Below, in pieces: positions 1-10,857 of a stretch of DNA of 64,000 nucleotides. Position numbers and translations under genes: made by a program. Under the pieces are notes generated by a model. The model had not been told where the DNA came from. It searched no databases and saw only the letters and a list, made by a program, of their open reading frames with translations. Within the stretch, counting starts at the first letter, position 1; every line of letters starts with the position of its first letter. Source of the DNA: Gnetum montanum (Eukaryota > Streptophyta > Gnetopsida > Gnetales > Gnetaceae); contig MNCI01004801.1 of assembly GCA_015680685.1 (NCBI GenBank), positions 467,363 to 531,362 of the forward strand, given 5' to 3'.

Positions 1-1
1 A

Positions 2-3000
2 GTTGATTCTGGCGCTACATCTACTATAATGCCATTGTCTATATGTAAGAAACTTGATTTGATTCCTGAAAAATCAAATAAAAAGATTGTTCAAGTGGAT
101 AAGAGTAGAGTGAAGATTGTGGGTCAATTACCAAATTTCCTATTGGAAATTGCTTCTGAACCCTGCATTAGAAGTATAGTAACTATTCAAGTGGCTGACA
201 TACCAAATTCACATAGTCTCTTATTGAGTAGAAGTTGGAGTAAAAATTTCTCTGGTTACATATTAACAGATTATTCCCACATGTGGTTACCTTGGAAAGG
301 AGAACCAAATCAAATATACATCTATAGTAAGCCTATGATGATTGATAAAATTACTTTAAATGGAAAAAGTAAAATGGTTGAAAAAGGAGGTGTCGAAAAT
401 GAAATTTGTACACTCCAAGAAAATTATGGTTCTGAAAAAGAACAATCAAAGAATGAGGATAAATGGGAGTTATACTTTGATGGTTCATATAATTCAAAAG
501 GTACAGGAGTTGGTATAGTTATATTCAAGAATGATTCACCTAAAATTCTTAAGGCAATTCATCTATCTTTCCCTTGTACTAACAACAAGGCTGAGTATGA
601 AGCTTTATGTATTGGTATGAGAATAGCTTTAAACAAAAAGATCAAAGAAATCATTATAAAAGAAGACTCAAGATTAGTCTGTGAACAAGTAAAGGGTAAC
701 TATGTCGTAAAGAGTTCATTCTTAGGACCTTATAAGCAACTTGCTTGTAAGATGTTAGATCAATTTCAACATTGCCAAATAGAGCATATAAATAGAGCAG
801 AGAATCTTATAGCAAACAATTTGGCAAAGGTAGCTTCAACATTGGATATGAAAATAATAGAAAGTTACAAAGATGTCATGATTAAAGAAGAACATCAGCC
901 ATCAATACTAGATAATATCAGACATTTACAAGTATTTGAAGACGACGATCAAGTACTAAGATTTATGAAAAAGAAGAAAGAATTTGAAGGTCAAGCGATA
1001 CTTGAAATGTCATCGAATTCCAAAGCTAATTTCATTCCAAAAAGGATGATCAACTTGGAACATGAGTTTAGGAAAAATTTACTTATTGGGAAGGATATAC
1101 AAAACTCAGATAGTCAAGTTTTCAAGGTGGTGAATTTTGGCTTAGACAAGATGCCGAAGATGTTGAATGTTACAAAGGAAAGAGATTCAAATTTCAAGCA
1201 AAACTTGTTATCATGTCTAAGAAATAATTTAGACAATTTTTCTTGGTCTTACGATGATCTTAAAGCTTATAGGCAAGATGTGATGACACATAAAATTTCT
1301 TTAACAGAAGGTTGCAAAATAGTCAAGCAAAAAAAAAGGAAATTTAATCCATCATTTGAATTAGCTATGGAAGCCAAAATCAAGAAGTTGTTGCAAGCAC
1401 GAATCATATATCCAGTACGATATTCTACATGGCTTGCTAACCTTATTCCAGTGAGAAAGAAAAATGGTGATATAAGGCTTTGTGTAGACTTTAGAAATCT
1501 AAATGATGATTCAAAAAAGGATAAGTATCCACTTCCAAGAATTTATGAGATGCTTATTAAAGTCTTAGGTTGTCAAGTATATTCCTTCTTAGATGGTTTC
1601 TCATGTTATAATCAAATCATGGTAGATAAGAATGATAGATTCAAAACAACATTTATCACCAAGTGGGGAACTTTCGCTTACCAAAGAATGCCATTCAGAT
1701 TGTCAAATGTTGGAGCTACTTTTCAAAGAGCAATGGATTTAGCATTCAAGGATTTATTAGGCAAATTTGTGGTGGTTTATTTGGACAATATTACAATATT
1801 CTCAAAGAAAAAAGAAGATCATATTAATCATCTCCAACAAGTTTTCGATAGATGTCATGAGTTTGGTATTTCATTAAATCCTAAGAAGTGTATCTTCGGG
1901 GTTAAATCTGGAAGTTTATTAGGCCATGTGATATGTTAAGAAGGAATTACCATAGACAATTCCCAAATTCAAGTAGTACAGAATATTGAGCATCCCACAA
2001 GTAAGAAATCTCTTAGATCTTTCTTTGGGAAGATAAACTTTGTGAAAAAGTTCATCCCTGAGTTTACTAAAGTTACCAAACCTTTGATGCATATGCTAAA
2101 AAAGGATGTCCAAGTAGAGAAAACACTAGAATCAGAGAGAGCTTTATCAGAAATCAAAAAGGCTATACAAAAGGCTCCATATTTTGTAAATCCTAGGCTT
2201 AAAGAAGATTTTTGGTTGTATTCTTTTGCTTCAAATGATTCTATCGTTGCCGTTCTAACAAAAAAGGATAATGAAGGTCAAGATGAACCAATTGGATTTT
2301 TTGGGTATCAGTTGAAAAGTTCAAAGTTAAATTATTCAGACTTAGAGAAATAAGCTTTCGCAGTCATCAAAGCACTTCAGCATTTTAAATATTATTTGGA
2401 AAGTTCATTAGTCCACATTATGCTAATTGAACCTGCAGTCAAGCGATTCCTATCCCAAAATGAGATTGGATTGAAAAGAGGAAAATGGCTTATAAAGTTG
2501 CAAAGTTTCAGATTTTCATTGGAAATATGCAAGACAATTAAGGGAATGGGACTAGCTAAGTTAATGACTAGAGGAAGTGAAGTATGCACACTTGACACCC
2601 ATGAAGAGAATTGGTATGATGAAATTCTTAAATTTTTTAATACAAGGAAAATCCCAAATAATTTAACTGCAAGTTAAAAGAGAGCTTTCTACAAAAGAGC
2701 ACGAAGATTCGTCGTTAAAGATGGTATATTATCTAGAAAGGATTTTCGAGGGGTTTTATTGGAATGTGTTCATAATGATCAAATTAGTTTCATTCTGGAA
2801 CAATTTTATGATCATTTGAATCTATTTTATGAATCCCCTAAGTCGACTATGCAACATATACTTTGATATCGATATTACTGGCCTTCCATGTATCAAGACA
2901 TTAGTTCAAAGATTCAAAAATGCTATAAATGTCAAATTCATGGGCCTAGGATTAAAAGGGCTAGAGCCCCTTTAAAGCCAATAGTTGTAGATAGACCATT

Positions 3001-3859
3001 TCAACAATGGGGTTTGGATTTTATTGGTACAATTACTCCTTCAAGAGCTGGACACAAGTTTATTCTTACAGCTACTGATTATTTCACTAAATGGTGTGAC
3101 GCAAAAGCTCTAAGAGGAAGTTCAGCATTAGATGTGATTAAGTCTCTAGAAGACCACATTCTAAGTAGATTTGGTCTACCCAAAGTATTAGTGTCAGATA
3201 ATGGACCCACCTTCAAATTCAAAGAATTTATTAGATGGGCATATGCAAAATCCATTTTCTTATTTTTCTCATCAAATTATTATCCTCAAGGAAATGGCCT
3301 AGCAGAATCCACCAATAAAAAGCTTATCGCTTATATCAAGAAATCAATGGATAGGAATCCAGGAAATTGGATTGATTATCTACAATCTGCATTATGGTCA
3401 GATCGAATTAGATTCAAGAAAGCTATTGGGACATCACCATATAACATAGTCTATGGTTTGCCAGCAAGAATTACAAACAAGATTGTAAGCTCAGCTTCCG
3501 AATTTGTACAAAGATATAGTGAAAAAACTGATAAAGATAGAAATTTTATGACTTTGCTTGTTAAAAGAGAAGCTGAAATAGATAAAGCAAGAGATGATTT
3601 GTTATGGAATACCTCTCAAGTTAAAAGATGGTTTGATAGGAAAGCTCTGAAAAGAACTTTCAAGATAGGGGACCTTGTCCTATTATGGAATATAAAGAAA
3701 CCAAATAAGTTCACCCTGACATGGATTGGTCCCTTTCAAATTACAAAGCAATTTTCAAAGGATACTTACAGATTATCAACTTTGGATGGCATGGAATTGC
3801 AATTTCCATATAATGTTTTGCATATAAAACATTATTTGGGACAATTTCATACAACTTAA
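2..3859 (+). pseudogene. pol: Ty3/gypsy Pol polyprotein of element A1 (PR-RNaseH-RT-RNaseH-INT), decayed, 5' cut by window
   Basis: One reading frame runs through the whole interval and encodes a retrotransposon polyprotein. It opens with the aspartic protease signature VDSGATSTIM (nt 2-31). A plant/archaeal-type RNase H follows (nt about 465-850: FDGSYNSKGTG, NNKAEYEAL, EDSRLV). Its fourth acidic position reads IANNLAK, so Asp appears to be Asn. RT lies at about 1380-1940 with LCVDFRN, FLDGFSCYNQI and YLDN in place of YLDD, which predicts a dead polymerase. A gypsy RNase H (about 1970-2600) and integrase (about 2690-3840) follow. Integrase keeps the DDE residues in GLDFIG, SDNGP and AEST, but the N-terminal HHCC finger looks damaged. 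In-frame stops lie at 1937, 2351, 2675 and 2864, and I saw no frameshift. The frame continues upstream of the window, where gag should be. Confidence 0.93.
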
Positions 3860-4148
3860 AGTTGTCATTACACAAAATAATATATGTATATAGTATTATG
3901 TAAATATTACTAGAAATATAGTATCAATTAATATATTTAATTATGCTTTATTTAAATTAGAAAATAGTTTTCCTTCAAATGGGGCAAGTGGAAGCCTACA
4001 AGTGAAACAAGTGAAATTCTACAAGTTTGACAACTGGGGAAGGTGACTCATCCACCACTTAATGAGGATTATGACAAATGGTTAAAATGCCTAAAAAGAA
4101 GAAAGCTTGGTTGAAGACACTTGGGTGAGAGTCCAAATTTTTAGCACC
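3860..4148 (+). promoter_or_regulatory. Spacer and upstream region of the A1 internal promoter
   Basis: This untranslated spacer follows the pol stop. It has several CAAGTG words (3983-4030) and GAAGACACTTGG near 4114. The same word is repeated in tandem upstream of the TATA box in the related LTR A2 (52985-53190, reverse strand). With the TATA box that follows, I read it as the promoter of the downstream accessory ORF. Confidence 0.45.
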
Positions 4149-4157
4149 TATAAAAAG
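4149..4157 (+). promoter_or_regulatory. TATA box of the A1 internal promoter
   Basis: TATAAAAAG in the context CACC-TATAAAAAGAGGG lies 77 bases before the ATG at 4226. It is outside the LTR, whose own TATA box is near 6544, so element A1 has a second candidate promoter serving the accessory ORF. Confidence 0.55.
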
Positions 4158-4225
4158 AGGGTTAGATTGCTTAAGATTCCATCATCTTTCAATTCAAGTT
4201 TGGTAGTGAAGGTTAGAGAGAACTA

Positions 4226-4738
4226 ATGGAGGTTGAGAGAGCAATGAGAAAGCCTTTTATTCCATATGTGATGGGATGTTGCCTTGAGCATGTATTGAAG
4301 GCTTATCTAAAGGCTAGATCTTGTGGAGCTCCAAAAGAGTGTCCTTTTATGGCTTGGTTGTTTGATGAATTTTCTTTTCTCATTCGAGGTTTGGATATAG
4401 AGTCCAATGTTTGGGGGAAATATCAAGATTGCTCCAAAGAGGAAGAGAAAAGAGAAGAGCAACCAACTAATGAAGAGTCATCATGGGGATGGGGAGAAGC
4501 CTTTGTCTCCCAAGAGGAAAATGAAGGACTCAATGGAGAAGAACAGAGGAGCTCATTCAAAAAAGAGAATGAGAAAAGTGTTGAAGAGAAAGCTCCTGTA
4601 GATCAAGATGAGAGCTCCACCAAGCCTGAAAACAACAGAACCACCTTCATCACATCAGAAATTTCCTATGAAATAGTTAGGGAGATGAGGATTCCCACAA
4701 GGGTAACCCTCATAATTCAGTTTCCATCCCAAGAATAG
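4226..4738 (+). CDS. Accessory ORF between pol and the 3' LTR of element A1, unknown function
   Basis: An uninterrupted 170-codon ORF, unlike the stop-riddled pol beside it. I do not recognise the protein. Residues 1-60 are mixed, with hydrophobic and Cys-containing stretches (PYVMGCCLEHVLKAYL). Residues about 68-135 are highly charged and Glu/Lys/Ser-rich, hence probably disordered. The last 30 residues return to a hydrophobic beta-like pattern. It lies downstream of pol, upstream of the polypurine tract and behind its own TATA box, the usual place for extra ORFs of plant gypsy elements. No signal peptide or transmembrane anchor is evident, so an envelope role is not supported. The first ATG is chosen because it follows the TATA box at normal spacing with no earlier ATG in frame. 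Confidence 0.5.
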   Translation: MEVERAMRKPFIPYVMGCCLEHVLKAYLKARSCGAPKECPFMAWLFDEFSFLIRGLDIESNVWGKYQDCSKEEEKREEQPTNEESSWGWGEAFVSQEENEGLNGEEQRSSFKKENEKSVEEKAPVDQDESSTKPENNRTTFITSEISYEIVREMRIPTRVTLIIQFPSQE

Positions 4739-4926
4739 TTCATGAAGGACTTGATAATGTACAGTTTGTTATGAACAGTTTGATTTTGCTTAGGAATGAG
4801 TTTTTTGTCCCATTACACCTTATGTTAAAAGGGAATTTTCCTCAAAAAATATTTCTATTCAGTTGTAAAAATCCAATGAAAATTTTAGTATGTTTTAGCT
4901 TGAAATGTGGTTATTTAAGCTCTTTT

Positions 4927-4938
4927 GGGGGGCAGAGA
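4927..4938 (+). other. Polypurine tract of element A1
   Basis: GGGGGGCAGAGA is an uninterrupted purine run ending exactly where the LTR begins (TGTTGGCACATTTT). This is the plus-strand priming site and identifies the LTR that follows as the 3' LTR of the pol-bearing element. Confidence 0.8.
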
Positions 4939-7815
4939 TGTTGGCACATTTTAAGCCATTTCATGGAGCAGGAGTTTCAGTTTATTTTAATAAAAGGAAA
5001 AAAGAATAAAAATAAAATAAAATATGTGTAAAGATTCATATGAGTTATACGGTGGTAAAACACATATTTTATTTTTAACCTTATACATTGGGCAAAGAGT
5101 GCAATATTTCGGCATATTACACGATGCTTATCGGGAAAGGTTTTAAGTCAACCAGTTATGGGCTTAGAAATGGTTCAGCAGTGGTGGTGGACGTGGAAAT
5201 ATACATGGTTTGGTTATACAAGCATATTGACGATAAAAATTAACAGAGATGGGGTCGGTCCTGCCTTTCACGTAGACCAAGATAGATTCAAATTAAAATC
5301 AATAAACAAAGAAAATTTGATCCTGTAGCAAGAAGAAATAGTGTACTGTGCCAAATAATTTCAGAAATAGAGGCACATATTGTGATATAATGTGACATAG
5401 TCCAGGCATTGGAAAAATGTTTTCTAGAAGCTGGATAGACAGTACACTTACTCTCAAAGCAACGTGGTGGTTCTCACCAATACGGCAACCAAAACAATGA
5501 AATTATGAAAGCTATGCTTGCTGATAAAAAAATGCCAAGAACTGCCAAGGATAACCTCATATTCCTCTTCGGAATTTCGTCAAATGCTTGCCGCGCAAGG
5601 TTTCATTTTTCTGTTTTTACAGTAAGCCTAATTTCGCGGCCAGAGCATGTAACAATAAGCAATTTAATAGTTTTTGAAGTAACAGGTTACAGCAAAATAA
5701 ACGAAACAAGGCTAAAACGCAGGTGGTTACTATGCCTATACCTATGCCTGTGGTTATGGGCGATTATCGGAAAAAAAATACTAAGTGCTTCCAAGGACAA
5801 GGAAGGTGTTTAGTTTCTTCACTGGAGACAGGTGGTAACAGCGGACGCACCCATACCGTTGGCGCTTAACGCGTCATACTCGAACGCGGCCCACGTGTAG
5901 AAGTAGGTTATCATCACCGAGGGTTTGCAGTTCCAAGCCATTTCACTGCCGACATGGGAAAAATGGCAACTACTGCCGAACCATGCATAGAAGTGGTTCC
6001 AACTACCATCATATTTTCGGGAGGTTCAGTGAGCAAGACAAGTTCGGCGAAGTGGAGCACAAGCTACGGAGGTGGGCTGCGAGTAGGAGAAGCCATCGGG
6101 CAGCTGGTTTAATTGCATACTACGTCCTTCACGATATCTCGGTTAACTTTGGAAAAATTATTTAAGGCCTTCACTTTTGAAAAGTATATTTTCTTTCATC
6201 GGCCATCCCTAAAATCAATTTTATATTCAATTATATTCGTTTGTGAAAATGAAACATTTTTAAAGCCTCAACTTAACGAAGATGAACATTGGATATAAAT
6301 ATTGGATACCTCTATATTAAAATATATTCAAAGAAAAAAATTCATGGGATATTTACCCAATATCATACATGAACTAGACACTTGTCAGCTGCAGATTTTT
6401 TATCTATATGATGGTTACAACCACACAAGATTTTTTGTAACTTACCTAACTTGTTAGGCAAGTAATCTCCTAATTGGTTGGCCAAGTTACTTGAGAGAGA
6501 AGATAGGTAAGATATTTTTGAATATGTAACTACCTCTAAACCCTATAAAACGGCTTCAGGGGTCAAAAGAAAGAGGGGATGACACATATCACACTTGGAA
6601 GAAGACATTGATACTACACTTTGGAAGGCTATTAGCTAGCACTTGGGCTCTCACTTGGAGACACACTTTGGATTCCGGGAAGAGCTTGTAAGAAGAAATT
6701 GTGAACGATTGCTTGATGGCTTGCTAAATAAAGTATTTTAGCCTCTTTTTCATGGTCCTATGAGTTATGTTTTATTTTTATTTTGTTTAAACTGTTTAGC
6801 TAGTGGTTTAGATAGTATCATCCTTGGCAAGTAATTTTGGGATTTTTAGATTGCTCTTATCGTTCTTGTTGCCCAATAGAAATTTCTATTAAAATTTTGC
6901 CATAGAAGCGCTTGTGTTTAAAAGCCTTAAGAGCATTTTAGTAGTAAATTTTGTTATTGTGCAACGTATGGGAACTGCTATTGAGATCATTGTAATAGAG
7001 CCTTTGCTTGTAGTCATGCCTTTGAATGATTCAATAGTCAAGAGGGTTCAAAAAATCTTTGGTATTTTGATGGGACCAGAATAGCTTCTTTTTATCTTTA
7101 AAGTGAATCTCCATGGTATTTCAATCAAGAATTGTCAAGTCTTTCGAAGGTTCTGTTGAATGCAATCGTCGACATGTATTATGTAGCCAAAATGGAGTCT
7201 CGTACATGGTAGTTTAAGCAACAATTTTTGGTAGCATAGTAGGATTGTCTTGAAGAAATTGCTTGTTTGAGACTTGGAAGTTTGAACAATTCGTAGATAT
7301 TGAATTTGGGATAGCTTTATTGCGAAGTGTTTACTCGTGTCATTTTACCTTGTTTAAATATTTGAGGACTACACAAATCTGCTTTCTTTTCTGTCAATCT
7401 CCATCGAATCTTGCTCTATTTCTAGTTTTCTTGTGGAACTATCTCTTTCTCTGGGGAAAATTAGGAGTAGATTTGCGGAATTGTGCTCAAATGTTGTTGT
7501 AAAATTTTATTTGTTACAAGCAGGTATTATAAGGATCGCATAGACTAGGCAATTGAACAAAATAGGAACTCTCAACAGCTCACAGTACTTGGTAAAGTTG
7601 GCTGAATCTCTTTAAGATAAGTCATCTATAGTTCACACATAACGCAATCGTTTCATTTTTCACAACCGCATGCCGCAACAACACACACACATACTCACAG
7701 TAACTACTGAGTTTATTTGGAGGTATTTGGGCCTTTGTGTTGCCAGAGACTAGCAGGCACCTAAATCCTGTTCGAGGACACTCATTGGCGGTCGCATCCC
7801 AAATGGTCGCCAACA
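4939..7815 (+). mobile_element. 3' LTR of element A1 (2877 bp)
   Basis: It starts TGTTGGC and ends GCCAACA, a perfect 7-bp terminal inverted repeat in the TG...CA style of LTRs. A polypurine tract abuts it on the left. A second copy of the family occurs inverted at 51629-55078. The downstream 1.3 kb (about 6500-7815) matches that copy closely, as do the first 30 bases, but most of U3 does not. No genuine ORF is seen. A CpG-richer, gene-like stretch at about 5580-6170 may be captured DNA that I could not identify. The bases after the LTR (GATAA) would be the 3' target duplication; the 5' partner is outside the window. Confidence 0.85.
6544..6551 (+). promoter_or_regulatory. TATA box of the A1 LTR
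   Basis: TATAAAAC followed by GGCTTCAGGGGTC. The inverted sister LTR has TATAAAAA-GGCTTCAGGGGTC at the matching place (about 52910-52925, reverse strand). Conservation of this core while upstream U3 differs supports it as the LTR core promoter and U3/R boundary. Confidence 0.6.
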
Positions 7816-9356
7816 GATAATGATTAGGGTAAGTCATGCATGTGTGGGTTGGATTGATGTCAAGGATGCCAATGAAGTAGGTGGGACATAGGTTGCCTGA
7901 GTCATTTAGGGCCTAAAGAAAGGCCCTGTGTGAACATATGGCTAAGCTAGCATGATTACTACTTAGAAGAATGGTTGGGTAGGTTGAGATGATGCCATAA
8001 AGGACAAGTGAAAAGGGGCTATTGCATCATAATGCATGTATTACATCTAGTCGATTGTCACTATAGGCATAGACCTAAGCCTAATGGAGTGGGAAGGTGA
8101 TGCCAGTGGTATGACCATCTTAGGGAGGATGGCTGAACTAACCTGAGGAGGGGTTGGACTAGAGATTTCTTATTGGAAGATGGTGGAAAAGGAGGACTCA
8201 TGTTCAAAGTGAGCTTTGAACTCATTCGCTTCCTCCTATAAGGATTCCTCATAGTTAGTCCCTATGTCACGCTCACCTGCTCGGATGAGCTAGGATAACA
8301 ACTAGTGGTGGGACTCTATGAGCAAGATTATGTCCAATGAGGAAGGGATATATCCTTATGGATTAGTTCAAAATCCCATTTTTCCTCCATGTAAAGGTGA
8401 TCTATAGGCAACCCTGCTTGGATCTTTGCACATATGAAGTTGTATTTCTCATTACTAAGTGTAGTGTACTTAGGTCTTGGCCATGTAACCTAAGGGATTA
8501 CCTTTGTTTGTCCATCAAGAGATTTATAGGGTTGTCAATCTTGGTCTCTTGTTGAATAGGCAAGATCTCAAGTGCATTTGAAACTAATGTTGGAGGTTGA
8601 TCTAGATTCATGGTTGCAAATCAAGTTGTAAAGGGGAATTGTAAAGGTTGCTGGCTATAGAATACAATGGACCAAGCTAAAATTAACTCTATTTTGGTTG
8701 ATACCACTGACTATGCACTCCACTGTAGAGAATTAACTATAGTCTCCACTGTGAGGAGCCAACTACGCTCTCCACAATAGAGAGCTAACTACATTGTCTA
8801 CGCTGGAGATGACTACTCTCCAACTAAAGATAATGGAAACTTACCAAAATAATGGAGAGAATTGCAGTTTGCGGTTGCCATGTGGGGTCCTGAGGGGAAC
8901 AACTATGGGGTTCAATCTACATTGATGAATCAGTGGAAAACTATGGTGCATAGAGCTCATGAAACAACCTCAATGAAGCTTGAAAAAGGGGTTGGCCCTC
9001 ATTTTAGTGCCAAAAATTATGATGACTAAAAACATTAGTGGCTGGAATACTTAGAGGTTCATAGGTGCATTACCTAACCCTGAGTCTATGTGAGGGCCTG
9101 CTGGAGGTGGAGACAAGGTGTCCTAGATAGTCTTGTCAATTGAACAGGGACTTACTAGATGCAATCAGGGTGTAGTGTGGTTAGCCATAATGTTGATGTG
9201 AAATGATGCTAACTGTTCGAGTGGTATCAATGGTGTCAATGGAGTCAAGAGTTTCAGTGAAAATAAGGATGTCAATGTGTGGGGATTATTGCCCAAGTGT
9301 AGTTTTAGGCATGGCTATGTAATGAAATAGCATAAATTCTTAATAAAATGCTAAAA

Positions 9357-9410
<54 letters not shown>

Positions 9411-10683
9411 NCCCAAATGGGGTTGAGCATAGTTAATACCAAAAGGGGTTAGAAGATACATGATGTACAACAACCATAGTGGAAAACATATTCATAGTCT
9501 CAGGGGTGTCTACCCATGAAGACTGGTGTTTTTCCATGGTGTCCATGTCTGTTGGGTTGGTTACTAAGGTGTACCATTGACTATGATGTTCTAGTGGGCT
9601 ATGATGGGCTACAACGGTTTGCAACTTCACTAGTATGCCTTTGGTTCTCTCCCAAGTGCTCCTTAAGTTTTCCAAGTCTCTAGTTTTCTAATCCTTAAAT
9701 TTTCCATTACTTTAATTTTTCCAACCCTAAGAGTATTGAGGGTGGGGATATTTATAGGATTAGGTTTAGTGTGAAATGCAGGGAAACTACCATGTGGTAA
9801 AGGGGATGGTTAGGACTACACTGAGCATAGTCACTATTCATGTGGTGTACTACTAGTGCTGATGGTGTTGTGCTTTGCTGTGCTCTACCAGATTCTATGA
9901 GACTGTGAGACTGTGACTACACTACCAACTACATGTGTGTGTTCCAAGAGGACTGCAATGTACTTGAAAAAATGAAATTTTTGGAGACTACGCTCCAAGA
10001 CTATGCTCTCCACTATCTTGCATGGGGTAGAGTGTAGTTACAATTTTGGGAACAAAAGAAGATACAAAAGAGATGCATTTTGCTAACTACACTTGCCAGA
10101 GATGAGTCGGAGCTAAGCTGAGTGGTGTTGTCATGCTATCGAGGCCATTAGAGGTTGTTCTAGCTAACTATGCTTGAATACACTCTAGACTTGGGGAGAA
10201 CATAGTCCCACACTTAGAAAACATTTTGCAGAAAAAGTGGCTATGTGTTGACTATGCTCTCCATTGGAGGTTGACTATGCTCTCAACTGGGATCAAGCAT
10301 AGTTTCAACACTAAGCCAAATTTGCAAAAATTAGCTTTGGAGCTAAGTACACTTTCCATTAGAGGCTGACTATGCTTTGGGGTAGTGGAGAGTGTAGTCT
10401 CAGCACTTAGAAAAAAATTTGCAACTTCTAGCTTTGTAATGACACTTAGAAAAAAATGTAAAACTAGCCTTTATGTTGACTATGCTCTCTACTGAAGGCT
10501 ACTATGCTATCAAGTGGGGTCAAGCATAGTCTCAACACATAGACAAATCTGTAGTTGAGACATTGTAGTCCATATTTGGTGGTGTTTTTACAATGTCATG
10601 ACCTCAAAATATAGAAAGTGAGATTTCAACCAGGAAATAAGATTCTCTATTAGAACCCCACACACGTACCCCAAAATAAAAAG
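7816..10683. other. Gene-free, LTR-like DNA with degenerate CTATGCTCTCCACT motifs
   Basis: No coding region could be supported. Variants of ACTATGCTCTCCACT recur at 8700-8830 and, more densely, at 9980-10560. A reverse-strand TATA-like sequence (CTATAAATATC) lies at 9748-9757, with the denser motif cluster upstream of it in that orientation. The layout resembles the U3/TATA arrangement of the other LTRs here, so this may be an unrecognised reverse-oriented LTR. I could not find its ends or a target duplication. Confidence 0.35.
9361..9410 (+). repeat. (AG)25 microsatellite ending at an ambiguous base
   Basis: Fifty bases of pure AG dinucleotide end directly at a single N (9411). The true array length is probably not resolved by the assembly. 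Confidence 0.95.
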
Positions 10684-10857
10684 TTTCAAATGTTGTGGGA
10701 AGGACCTTATATAATTGGTCAAACCTTTCCCTCTAGGGTCATGTTGATCTACAAGCCTAAAAGCCCAAATAAAAAGTAGTTGGTCAACATCCAAAAACTA
10801 AAACCTTTCCTTGAACTAAGACAAGCTAGTGCAACTACTACCTCAATGGATGGATAA
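10684..10857 (+). pseudogene. Remnant of gypsy integrase C-terminus (element E)
   Basis: Translation gives FQMLWEGPYIIGQTFPSR and, after one in-frame TAG, LVNIQKLKPFLE. This resembles the end of gypsy integrases, where a W-x-GP-Y/F-x-I segment is followed by a final NxxxLKPF stretch. Upstream integrase sequence is not recognisable. It directly precedes the conserved post-pol region of the E/D/G family, which fits the end of E's pol. The rest of pol, gag and the 5' LTR of E are missing. Confidence 0.45.

Noticed and set aside
4939-7815. Solo LTR like A2
   Set aside because: A polypurine tract abuts its left end and no 5-bp duplication flanks it (AGAGA against GATAA), so it is the 3' LTR of the pol element.
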